8,761 nt of DNA, taken from the NCBI GenBank assembly GCA_028287415.1, contig JAQBPS010000441.1, positions 1-8,761 on the forward strand, in the 5' to 3' direction. A program made the translations under genes and the position numbers. The DNA is from Bacillota bacterium (GTDB lineage Bacteria; Bacillota; Sulfobacillia; Symbiobacteriales; Symbiobacteriaceae). Every line of letters starts with the position of its first letter. Position 1 is the first letter of the stretch. The notes under the pieces were generated by a model that was given only the letters and a program-made list of their open reading frames with translations, was not told where the DNA came from and made no database searches. Below, in pieces: positions 1 to 6,080 of the stretch.

Positions 1-233
1 GGAGTACCGATACTGCTTTGCGGCGGCCGAATCCTGCCAGGCCATCACGATGGGTCCGCCGGTAATGGAGGTTCACCAGGCATCGAACCACCGGTCGATG
101 GGCCAGGTCGTGTTGCGGATGACCGGAACCCCCTGCACCACCGTGATCACCGCACCACAGGGAGGACCACTCGGTATGCAGCATCACCACCCCCACGGGT
201 ACAACGATGATGCCCGCCTACTTGTTCGCAGCA
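1..233. other. Left-edge region, no assignable gene
   Basis: I recognise no gene here. The plus strand is open from the window edge to 256, but the translation is rich in His, Pro and Gly and looks like a shadow frame. On the minus strand two short frames read more like protein. One, from about 217 downwards, begins GIIVVPVGVVMLHTEWSS. The other ends with VIRNTTWPIDRWFDAW and a TGA at 73-75. The two are one base out of register and neither has a start codon with a ribosome binding site. A frameshifted gene remnant downstream of the helix-turn-helix gene is possible but not established. Confidence 0.3.
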
Positions 234-470
234 TCAACTCATCCCGCGGGCCTTAAGCACCCGAGCCAGCACCCGCCCAATCTCGTCGGCGTCGAAGCGG
301 CGCTCGGCATCCGGCCGTAGGTCCATCCGATACACACGGATCTGGTGTCCGTAGAGTTCCACGTAATCGCGCCCCTCAGAGCGCCGGCGCAGCGTCTGGG
401 CATTGACCCCGAGCATTTGCGCTGCCTCCCTGATGCGGATCAGCCTCAAGTGCATCACTCCCAAGTGCAT
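234..470 (-). CDS. Small MerR/excisionase-type helix-turn-helix protein
   Basis: This gene encodes a predicted DNA-binding protein of 78 residues. Residues 11-30 (IRIREAAQMLGVNAQTLRRR) fit the helix-turn-helix of the MerR/excisionase superfamily, in which an 'AA.-LGV..-TLRRW' pattern is typical. Here the usual Trp after TLRR is Arg30. The rest (YGHQIRVYRMD, then a charged helix to the end) resembles the wing and a short C-terminal helix, with no recombinase or transposase domain attached. Such proteins act as excisionases, as partners of IS607-like or TnpB elements, or as plasmid or phage regulators; nothing in the window decides between these. The start is uncertain: ATG at 470 or ATG at 455 (73 residues), because a 15-bp duplication repeats the start region. 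Neither start has a well-spaced ribosome binding site. No partner gene is recognisable downstream on the same strand. Confidence 0.6.
   Translation of the reverse strand: MHLGVMHLRLIRIREAAQMLGVNAQTLRRRSEGRDYVELYGHQIRVYRMDLRPDAERRFDADEIGRVLARVLKARGMS
447..470. repeat. Direct repeat CAAGTGCAT, 15-bp period, over the start of the HTH gene
   Basis: CAAGTGCAT occurs at 447-455 and again at 462-470. The copies are 15 bp apart, so the duplication adds five codons and gives the HTH gene two alternative in-frame ATG starts (MHLGV / MHLRL). Just upstream of the gene, CTTAC (473-477) and GTAAG (482-486) form a short inverted repeat. Confidence 0.6.
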
Positions 471-625
471 GTCTTACACTGGTAAGTGTTCCCTACAGTT
501 TACTTTGCAATCACAGTCGCATAAAGAGCGTGTAGCACAGCCATCTGCGCTGCCCAGTCCGCCACCGCGGGGCGACACGGCCGCCGATGGCACTGCTTAC
601 AGTGGCGGAAGGGAACATCTGGGCG

Positions 626-638
626 ACTGTTGAACAGT
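626..638. promoter_or_regulatory. Perfect 13-bp palindrome ACTGTTGAACAGT
   Basis: ACTGTT and AACAGT flank a single G, and the site ends two bases before the ATG at 640. A perfect 6+1+6 palindrome in this position is operator-like. No regulator can be assigned to it, and chance cannot be excluded for a single short site. Confidence 0.35.
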
Positions 639-639
639 A

Positions 640-780
640 ATGAGACGGACGCGGGCCGGGCCACTCTCGAAAGAGAGGGGGTTGATCAGCTTGATAGTGC
701 GGTACAAGGAGTTCGCCATTGAGGTGCCTCCTGCCGTGATCTTGGCGATCATCGCCTTAGTAAAGCTCAGGCTGACCTAG
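640..780 (+). CDS. Putative small hydrophobic peptide
   Basis: I do not recognise a family. The frame ATG 640 to TAG 780 gives 46 residues. Its last part reads EVPPAVILAIIALVKLRLT, a short hydrophobic segment ending in basic residues, compatible with a single-pass membrane peptide. The better-supported start is internal. A Shine-Dalgarno-like GAGAGGGGG (673-681) lies 9 nt before TTG 691, giving a 29-residue peptide; GTG 697 is another option. The ATG at 640 has no clear ribosome binding site. Twelve bases after the stop begins a 13-bp terminator-like hairpin, which is what makes a real transcript plausible. The Shine-Dalgarno sequence overlaps the 3' arm of a GAAA-tetraloop hairpin, so translation could be gated by RNA structure. 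It may instead be a non-coding RNA, a leader peptide or chance. Confidence 0.35.
   Translation: MRRTRAGPLSKERGLISLIVRYKEFAIEVPPAVILAIIALVKLRLT
664..681 (+). promoter_or_regulatory. GAAA-tetraloop hairpin overlapping a ribosome binding site
   Basis: CTCTC (664-668) and GAGAG (673-677) pair perfectly around GAAA, a GNRA-class tetraloop. The 3' arm runs into GGGG (678-681), so GAGAGGGGG is both half of the hairpin and the best ribosome binding site for the small peptide frame starting at TTG 691. If the RNA folds this way the site is partly masked. Confidence 0.35.
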
Positions 781-791
781 CCCCGACACGC

Positions 792-824
792 GCAAAGGCG
801 AGCGCCGTTAACGCTCGCCTTTGC
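792..824 (+). terminator. 13-bp terminator-like hairpin after the small peptide frame
   Basis: GCAAAGGCGAGCG (792-804) pairs perfectly with CGCTCGCCTTTGC (812-824) around a 7-nt loop. The AAAGG...CCTTT ends of the stem resemble many rho-independent terminators, but only three T's lie in the 3' arm and no T-run follows. It begins 12 nt after the TAG at 778-780. Confidence 0.55.
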
Positions 825-873
825 TGGGCCCATGGTGTGGTGTTCCTACGGGGTCCGGCTCGTGATCCGTCGA

Positions 874-910
874 GACCGCCTGGCTGGTGTCCGGGCGGTC
901 TTTTCCTTTT
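874..910 (+). terminator. Rho-independent terminator, plus strand
   Basis: GACCGCC (874-880) pairs perfectly with GGCGGTC (894-900) around a 13-nt loop, followed at once by TTTTCCTTTT (901-910). The T-tract lies only on the plus strand, so it ends rightward transcription. The only candidate gene upstream is the small peptide frame at 640-780, so this is either a backup terminator or evidence of a short RNA from this stretch. Confidence 0.6.
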
Positions 911-921
911 CACGGCCAATC

Positions 922-947
922 GCTAACAGTGTGTTAGCAGGTGTTAG
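922..947. repeat. Inverted plus direct repeat cluster (GCTAACA / TGTTAGC)
   Basis: GCTAACA (922-928) and TGTTAGC (932-938) form a perfect 7-bp inverted repeat with a 3-bp centre, and GTGTTAG recurs at 941-947 ten bases after its first copy at 931. The arrangement looks like a protein-binding site with an extra half-site, but no nearby gene start is clearly controlled by it. Confidence 0.35.
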
Positions 948-1088
948 TCGATTTCAACAACGAATGAGGAATCTCCTTTCGGAGGGCGCCCAAACTTCTG
1001 CTTTAAATGGCCGCACGCGCGCCGCAGTTTACCATTATTTCTGTGGCCTCGACAATGGGCCTACTTTTCATCCGCCCTTCTTGCCCTT

Positions 1089-1130
1089 GATCCTGAGCCC
1101 TACATTGGGTTCCGGGATCGGGGACTTTTC
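1089..1130 (+). terminator. Imperfect stem-loop with short T-run
   Basis: GATCC (1089-1093) pairs with GGATC (1115-1119), and inside it GAGCCC (1095-1100) pairs with GGGTTC (1107-1112, one G-T pair) around a 6-nt loop. GGGGACTTTT follows on the plus strand. No gene on that strand reads into it, and its distance from the operon end on the minus strand (about 170 nt, with no T-run) makes it a weak operon terminator. Listed as possible only. Confidence 0.25.
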
Positions 1131-1290
1131 GCGTTCAGTGACAGTCTGCATCCGTTGTCTGCTGCCGGACCCGCCACTCCCGCTTCTGCCCAGTCTGCCG
1201 GCACCGCTCACCGCAGTAACGGGCTTGATAGGAGGAGGGAGGGGGAGATCGTCGTCGGTGCGCTGGTGTTGCGCCCCTACTCTATTGCAT

Positions 1291-2178
1291 CTACCGCTTC
1301 ATGCGAGGGTCAAGCGCATCCCGCAGCCCGTCGCCGAGGAAATTGAAGCAGAGCACGGCCAGCAGGATCAACAGCCCTGGCCATAGTGCCTGCACCGGCG
1401 CCGTCCACAGGTAGGTCTGTGCATTCGTGAGCATGTTTCCCAGTGACGCCGTGGGCGGCTGGATGCCGAGGCCCAGGTAGCTGAGCGCCGACTCCACCAA
1501 AATCGCCCTCGCGATGCCGAGCGTGGCCGCTACGATGATCGAGGAGTAAGCGCTTGGCAGGACGTGCTTGCGCAGGACCCGCAGCTGGCCGGCGCCCAGG
1601 GCGACCGCAGCCTCTACGAACTCGTGCTCCTTTGACTGCAGCATCTCGCTGCGCACGAGCCGCGCCACGCCCATCCACGAGGTGATGCCGATCACCACCA
1701 TCACCGTGACCAGCCCGCCCTTGAACACCGTCAGGATCACCAGCAGGAGGAAGATGGTCGGCAGTGACATCAGCGCATCGGTGAGGCGCATCTGCACCAT
1801 GTCGACGATGCCGCCGAAATAGCCCGCAGTCGCACCGACGATCGTGCCCAGGCCCACTGAGATCGCCATGGCTGCAAAACCCACCGCCAGCGAAATCCGC
1901 CCGCCATAGAGCAGACGGGCCATCGTATCCCGGCCCAGCTCATCTGTTCCCAGCCAGTGGGCACCGCTGGACGACTTCAGGGCGTTGAGCGGCGCCACTG
2001 CTTCCGGCGATGCATGGTAGAGGGAAGGACCCAGCAAGACCACCAGGTGCAGCAGGAGCAACACGGCCCCGGCAATCAGGGCCAGCCGGTTGCGGCGGAA
2101 CCGCTTCCACCGTTGCCTCCAGAGAGACTCGACTCGGGGCTCTGGCGCCGCATTCGCGAGTTGCACAGCTTGGTTCAT
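1291..2178 (-). CDS. dppC: Dipeptide/oligopeptide ABC transporter permease, DppC/OppC type
   Basis: This is the second transmembrane subunit of a peptide/nickel-type ABC importer in the cytoplasmic membrane. From ATG 2178 it is 295 residues, normal for the family. A basic N-terminal tail (residues 19-31) leads into the first membrane helix (about 33-52). The periplasmic loop carries the family-typical HWLGTDELGRD (residues 74-84). Further helices follow, and the cytoplasmic 'EAA' loop (about 187-217, FVEAAVALGAG...KHVLP) is where an ATPase would dock. The C-terminus (LGDGLRDALDPRMKR) is a family hallmark. I prefer ATG 2178 over GTG 2193 because GGAG (2187-2190) lies 8 nt upstream. With that start the gene begins 5 nt after the dppB stop; with GTG it overlaps dppB by 10 nt. 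It is the last gene of the operon, and no ATPase gene follows. The transported substrate cannot be read from the sequence. Confidence 0.9.
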   Translation of the reverse strand: MNQAVQLANAAPEPRVESLWRQRWKRFRRNRLALIAGAVLLLLHLVVLLGPSLYHASPEAVAPLNALKSSSGAHWLGTDELGRDTMARLLYGGRISLAVGFAAMAISVGLGTIVGATAGYFGGIVDMVQMRLTDALMSLPTIFLLLVILTVFKGGLVTVMVVIGITSWMGVARLVRSEMLQSKEHEFVEAAVALGAGQLRVLRKHVLPSAYSSIIVAATLGIARAILVESALSYLGLGIQPPTASLGNMLTNAQTYLWTAPVQALWPGLLILLAVLCFNFLGDGLRDALDPRMKR

Positions 2179-2183
2179 CGGCG

Positions 2184-3131
2184 TCACTCCCACCGGATCC
2201 GGGGATTGAGGCAGCCGTACAGCAGATCGGTGGTCAGATTGCCAGCGACCACCACCAGGGCGATCACCACGGTAATGCCCATCACCACCGGGTAGTCCCG
2301 CTTGAAGGCGGCATCGGCCGCGAGCCGGCCCATGCCCGGCCAGGCGAAGATCTTTTCAATAATGACGGAGCCGCCCACCAGGTGTGGCAGGAGCAGCCCG
2401 ATCACCGTCACGACCGGGATCAGGGCGTTCTTCAGCGCGTGCCGGAAGAGCACTCGGTATTCTACCACGCCCTTGGCGCGGGCGGTGCGGATATAGTCGA
2501 GCTTGATCACGTTCAGCATGCTGGAGCGGGTGTACCGGGCGATCTCCGCGAGGGGCGAGAGCGCCAGTACCAGCGCGGGCATCACCATGTGCAGCAGCAG
2601 GTCGCCGACTTGGTTACCGGCACCGAGCGTGTACATGCCGGCTGAGGGCAGGAGCCCAAGATTGACAGAGCAGAGAATGATCAGGAGGATACCGAACCAG
2701 AACGTCGGGATCGAAATGCCCAGCACGCTCAGGAATGTGAAACTGTAATCCCACCAGGAGTGGGTGCGGGCGGCTGAGAGGATGCCTGCGGGAATCCCAA
2801 CAGCTACGGCTAGCAGCAGCGCTGCGCCGGCCAGTATCAACGTATTCGGCAGGCGCTGCGCCAGCAGGTGGCTCACCGGTTCCCGCTCCATATAGGAGTT
2901 GCCCAGGTCGCCGGTCAGCAGCGCCTTCGCCCAGCGGTAGTACTGAACGGGCAATGGCTTATCGAGGCCGAGGTTGGCGCGGATATCGTCGCGGTCTTGC
3001 TGGCTCAGTTGTTCATCCAGCAGGATGGCCGGCCCGCCCGGCGCCAACTGGACAATGGCAAAGGTGATCATCGTGATCAGGATCATCACCAGCGCGGAGG
3101 CCCCCAACCGTCTTATGGTGTAACGTAGCAT
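2184..3131 (-). CDS. dppB: Dipeptide/oligopeptide ABC transporter permease, DppB/OppB type
   Basis: This is the first membrane subunit of the importer, 315 residues, the usual length. It starts with the family-typical basic N-terminus and helix (MLRYTIRRLGA...), then the motif IVQLAPGGP (about 26-34) and a periplasmic segment ending in GDLGNSY (74-80). Several helices follow, with the EAA loop at about 212-241 (YIRTARAKG...RHALKNALIPV). The C-terminal region has the typical EKIFAWPGMGRL (259-270) and DLLYGCLNPRIR. The ATG at 3131 lies 5 nt after the stop of the binding-protein gene and has no recognisable ribosome binding site, so it is probably translated by coupling to that gene. DppB and DppC would form the heterodimeric channel receiving substrate from the lipoprotein. 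Confidence 0.92.
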   Translation of the reverse strand: MLRYTIRRLGASALVMILITMITFAIVQLAPGGPAILLDEQLSQQDRDDIRANLGLDKPLPVQYYRWAKALLTGDLGNSYMEREPVSHLLAQRLPNTLILAGAALLLAVAVGIPAGILSAARTHSWWDYSFTFLSVLGISIPTFWFGILLIILCSVNLGLLPSAGMYTLGAGNQVGDLLLHMVMPALVLALSPLAEIARYTRSSMLNVIKLDYIRTARAKGVVEYRVLFRHALKNALIPVVTVIGLLLPHLVGGSVIIEKIFAWPGMGRLAADAAFKRDYPVVMGITVVIALVVVAGNLTTDLLYGCLNPRIRWE

Positions 3132-3136
3132 GGCGG

Positions 3137-4753
3137 TTATTGGTAATACCAGTCGTTGATGTACTGATAGGGTTCCGACACCTTGATCCCCTTCAGGTTG
3201 CTCTTCACCGCGAAGATGTCCTCGGGGTAGAACAGGAAGTGGCGGGCCGCCTCGTCCTGCAGAATCTCCTGGATGCGGAAGTAGTCCTGCTTCCGCTTGC
3301 CCTGATCCGCACTGGTGCGGGCCTCGTCGAGCAGCTTATCGACCTCCTGATTCCGGAACACGTTAAAGTCGGAGCCCTTCTCGGCATTGCTGGAGTGGAA
3401 GTAGGCGTAGATGCCGTCCGGCTCGGGCTCCGGGGTCATCCAGACGACGTAGGCCTGCGACATTTTTGGGCCGCTGCGCGTATCGCGCACCTCCTGCACC
3501 CAGGTGCCGAACTCGTACGCCTCCATACTGACATCCATACCGAGCGCCTTGAACTCCTGCTGGAGGATCGCGCTCGTCTGCTCAGCCGTTGGGTTCCCCT
3601 TGATCACCTGAAGCTTGAAGGTGAACTTCTTGCCATCCTTATCGATGATGCCGTCCCCGTCATGATCCTCCCAGCCCGCTTCCTTCAACAGTGCCTTCGC
3701 CCTCGCCGGATCATACGGGTAGGGCTTGACGTTCGGGTTGTGGGCCCAGTCAATCAGCGGGACGATCGGACTGGCCGCAGGCTGGCCGTGCCCCAGCAGT
3801 ACTGACTTGACAAGTTCGTCGCGGTTGATCGCGTACGCGACGGCCTGCCGGACCTTCTTGTCCGTGAAGAGCGGGAAGTCGTTGTTCAGGTGCAGCGCCC
3901 ACCACTTTGACTTATAGCCGGTCTCCAGACGGACATTCTTTGTCCCTTCCACCGACGGGATGTTGAAGGGTTCGAGCTGCACCACATCAAGCTCACCCGT
4001 CTTCAGTTGGGCGATCTGGGTGTTGGCGTCGGGCAGCACTTTGAAGATTACTGTGTCCAGCTTCGGCTTCCCAAGGAAGAAGTCGGGGTTTGCGACCAAC
4101 GTCAGGTGATCGCCGGGCACGTACTCCGCCAGCTTGAACGCGCCGGTGCCGACTGGCTTCTTCTTGTTGAACTCCGTGTCATTGGCGATGTCCTTGCCCT
4201 CGAGCAAATGCTTCGGCGCTACCTGGAACCGGTTGGCCAGGTAGGTCGGGAAGGCGGGGAATGGCTGCTTCATGACGAACTTGACCGTTAGCTTGTCGAT
4301 CACGTCGGTCGACTTCACACTGGCGAAATTCTTGCCGACGGAGCTCTTCCACTTGGGGTCGAGCACGGTGTCCATGCTGAACTTCACGTCCTCTGCCGTG
4401 AAGGGCTGGCCGTCATGCCACTTGACCCCGTCCCGCAGGTGAAATAGCCAGCTGAGGCCGTCCTGGCTCTGCTCCCAGGTGGTAGCGAGCATCGGGGCGG
4501 GCGCAAAGGTATCGGCATCCAGGCGGGTCAGTCCGTTAAAGAGAATCCGGGCCAGGATCACTTCCGCCGTGGATGAGGCCATCAGCGGACTCATTGTGCC
4601 GGGGTCTGCGATCAGCGGCATCACAACGCGGCCGCCGCTCTTGGCACCCCCATCGCCGCCCCCCGTACCTGGAGCTGACGGCTTGCCGCTGCCGCACCCG
4701 GAAACGGCTATCCCCACTACCACAAGCGATGCCAGAAACGCCCTGATACGCAT
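3137..4753 (-). CDS. Family-5 extracellular solute-binding lipoprotein (peptide/nickel type)
   Basis: This 538-residue protein is the substrate receptor of the importer. Residues 1-19 are a signal peptide with basic start and hydrophobic core. The lipobox VSGC puts the lipid-modified cysteine at residue 20, followed by a Gly/Ser/Pro-rich linker to about 42. The mature part is a family-5 solute-binding domain, recognised from the signature around DGLSWLFHLRDGVKWHDG and FTAEDVKFS. AVAYAINRDELVK and an acidic C-terminal domain also fit. Length and order match DppA/OppA-like proteins. AGGAGG lies 7 nt before ATG 4753, the best ribosome binding site in the transporter part. The gene starts 22 nt after the rraA-like stop and ends 5 nt before dppB. 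Family 5 covers peptides, nickel, sugars and other ligands, so the ligand is unknown; the adjacent RraA-like genes hint at an organic acid or its conjugate. Confidence 0.92.
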   Translation of the reverse strand: MRIRAFLASLVVVGIAVSGCGSGKPSAPGTGGGDGGAKSGGRVVMPLIADPGTMSPLMASSTAEVILARILFNGLTRLDADTFAPAPMLATTWEQSQDGLSWLFHLRDGVKWHDGQPFTAEDVKFSMDTVLDPKWKSSVGKNFASVKSTDVIDKLTVKFVMKQPFPAFPTYLANRFQVAPKHLLEGKDIANDTEFNKKKPVGTGAFKLAEYVPGDHLTLVANPDFFLGKPKLDTVIFKVLPDANTQIAQLKTGELDVVQLEPFNIPSVEGTKNVRLETGYKSKWWALHLNNDFPLFTDKKVRQAVAYAINRDELVKSVLLGHGQPAASPIVPLIDWAHNPNVKPYPYDPARAKALLKEAGWEDHDGDGIIDKDGKKFTFKLQVIKGNPTAEQTSAILQQEFKALGMDVSMEAYEFGTWVQEVRDTRSGPKMSQAYVVWMTPEPEPDGIYAYFHSSNAEKGSDFNVFRNQEVDKLLDEARTSADQGKRKQDYFRIQEILQDEAARHFLFYPEDIFAVKSNLKGIKVSEPYQYINDWYYQ

Positions 4754-4775
4754 GCGCTGCCCTCCTGTCTGCCGG

Positions 4776-5399
4776 TTAACTCTTCGGATAGATTGCGTCC
4801 CGCATCCCCAGGATGTCGGCGATCAGCTCCCCGCTGCGGATGCGCTCGGCGATTTTCCGCTCCTTGACCTCGACCGCCTCGGCAGCAGCGACGACCTCCT
4901 CCAGCTTCTCCCCGGGAATGACGACGACGCCGTCGTCATCGGCCAGGATCCAGTCGCCGGGCCGTACTACGACACCTCCACAGGAGACCGGGATCTGGGT
5001 GTCCCCCACCCGCCGGTTGCTGCCGACCCGGGGGGTGACGAACCGTGACCAGACCGGGAAGCCCAGCTCCCGCACACCGTTCAGATCCCGGCACGGACCG
5101 TCGATGACGATGCCGGCAATGCCGATCGTCTGGGCCTGAAGCGACATCAGCTCCCCGAACAGAGCGCCACGGTCATCCGCCTCGCCATCGACAACGATCA
5201 CGTCGCCCGCTTTGGCCTCGAGCAGCGCCTTGTGGACAGTGATGATTGCCCCCGGGTAACACTTGACGGTGAACGCGGGGCCGGCCACGACCTTGCCAGG
5301 CACGATTGACTTGATCGCGGCATGCATGGGACCGAAGGACTTCTGCGAATCACTGACGGCGCTGGACGCGACTTGCTTCAGGCGTTCATTCAGGCTCAT
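4776..5399 (-). CDS. RraA-like / HMG-CHA aldolase family protein, with intact E-X20-R-D motif
   Basis: This 207-residue protein belongs to the RraA/demethylmenaquinone-methyltransferase-like fold. Characterised members are divalent-metal-dependent 4-hydroxy-4-methyl-2-oxoglutarate/4-carboxy-4-hydroxy-2-oxoadipate aldolases, oxaloacetate decarboxylases, or the RNase E inhibitor RraA. The metal and substrate motif reads Glu83, twenty residues, then Arg104-Asp105 (in GIVIDGPCRDL). The Gly-rich strand GGVVVRPGDWILADDDGVVV (141-160) is also a family mark. The C-terminal helix is charged and dimer-like. A metabolic aldolase or decarboxylase is more likely than an RNase E regulator given the transporter context. 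GGAGG lies 9-10 nt before ATG 5399. The gene follows its paralog by 27 nt and precedes the lipoprotein by 22 nt. Substrate is not assignable. Confidence 0.85.
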   Translation of the reverse strand: MSLNERLKQVASSAVSDSQKSFGPMHAAIKSIVPGKVVAGPAFTVKCYPGAIITVHKALLEAKAGDVIVVDGEADDRGALFGELMSLQAQTIGIAGIVIDGPCRDLNGVRELGFPVWSRFVTPRVGSNRRVGDTQIPVSCGGVVVRPGDWILADDDGVVVIPGEKLEEVVAAAEAVEVKERKIAERIRSGELIADILGMRDAIYPKS

Positions 5400-5426
5400 T
5401 GCGCTGTTCCTCCCCGATGTGTGTGA

Positions 5427-6056
5427 TCAGGCCCGCCGGTTCCGGTACAGCAGGTCGGCGTACTGTGCGCGCATCGCCGTTTCCTTCGCTTCCTTCTCCA
5501 GGGCGATGGGCAGGATCGCCTCAGCCTCCTCAGGGGAGAGGACGACCACGCCGTCATCGTCCGCGACAATCAGGTCACCGGGATTCACCACCACGCCGCC
5601 GCAGCTCACGGGGGTATTGATCTCGCCCTGGAGTCCGACCGGCTTGCCCACCAGGGCGGAGACGGTGCGGCTGAATGTCGGGAAGCCCATGTCGCCAATC
5701 GAGATCACGTCGCAGATGGCACCGTCCACCACCCAGCCGCCGATGCCGAGCTGCAGGTGCTTGAGCGCGCGGAACTCCCCGATCACGGCGTGCTCGGTAT
5801 CGCCGCAGCGGTCGACGACGATCACGTCGCCGGGGCGGGCGATATCGGTCACCTTGTTCAGGATCTCGATGTCCACGCCGCCGGGGGCCCGGACGGTGAC
5901 GGCGGTGCCCACCAGTTTGCAGCCCCGGTAGGCCGGCTTGATGCCGCTGTCCATGAAGCGCAGGTCCTTCATGTGGCCCAGGGTGGCCGGCGCCACCTTC
6001 TTGTACTGCTCAATGGTATCCGGGGCAATCGTGCCGACGCGGTCATGAATCTTCAT
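5427..6056 (-). CDS. Second RraA-like protein, catalytic Arg replaced by Cys
   Basis: This 209-residue paralog of the next gene in the operon is in the same RraA/HMG aldolase family. The two share SCGGVVV.PGD.I.ADDDGVVV and the general layout, but the N-terminus differs (IEQYKKVAPATLGHM). At the active-site motif it has Glu94, twenty residues, then Cys115-Asp116 (VVDGAICDV), where the family has Arg-Asp. The Cys codon TGC (5714-5712) is one transition from the Arg codon CGC. In characterised aldolases this Arg contacts the oxo-acid substrate and the Asp helps bind the metal, so ordinary aldolase activity is doubtful. Family members form trimers or hexamers with active sites near subunit interfaces, so it may pair with its paralog or act on another substrate. 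AAGGAGG lies just before ATG 6056, 24 nt after the gntR stop. Confidence 0.82.
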   Translation of the reverse strand: MKIHDRVGTIAPDTIEQYKKVAPATLGHMKDLRFMDSGIKPAYRGCKLVGTAVTVRAPGGVDIEILNKVTDIARPGDVIVVDRCGDTEHAVIGEFRALKHLQLGIGGWVVDGAICDVISIGDMGFPTFSRTVSALVGKPVGLQGEINTPVSCGGVVVNPGDLIVADDDGVVVLSPEEAEAILPIALEKEAKETAMRAQYADLLYRNRRA

Positions 6057-6080
6057 CGTGCTCCTCCTTCTATGTTGCAG

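Larger units (their letters stand above)
471..1290. other. Long intergenic region with structured elements
   Basis: About 820 bases separate the minus-strand HTH gene from the end of the permease operon. I find no conventional gene. Longer open frames on the plus strand (for example 832-1386) overlap terminator hairpins and the permease end and have no family resemblance, so I treat them as chance. What the region does hold is listed separately: a palindrome, a tetraloop hairpin, a short peptide frame, two terminator-like hairpins, an inverted/direct repeat cluster at 922-947, a stem-loop at 1089-1119, and a purine-only tract at about 1231-1247 (GGAGGAGGGAGGGGGAG). Confidence 0.6.

Noticed and set aside
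1231..1247. Ribosome binding site and gene start at the purine-rich tract GGAGGAGGGAGGGGGAG
   Set aside because: No start codon with a credible protein follows before the antisense end of dppC. It may be a G-rich structural tract but nothing supports a function.
832..1386. Plus-strand open frame of 184 codons
   Set aside because: It begins inside the gap between two terminator hairpins, runs through the T-run at 901-910 and ends antisense to dppC. Its Pro/Leu/Arg-rich product has no family features and no ribosome binding site.
3140..3805. Plus-strand frame of 221 codons opposite the binding-protein gene
   Set aside because: It is the shadow of the well-supported lipoprotein gene, a common effect of high-GC coding sequence.
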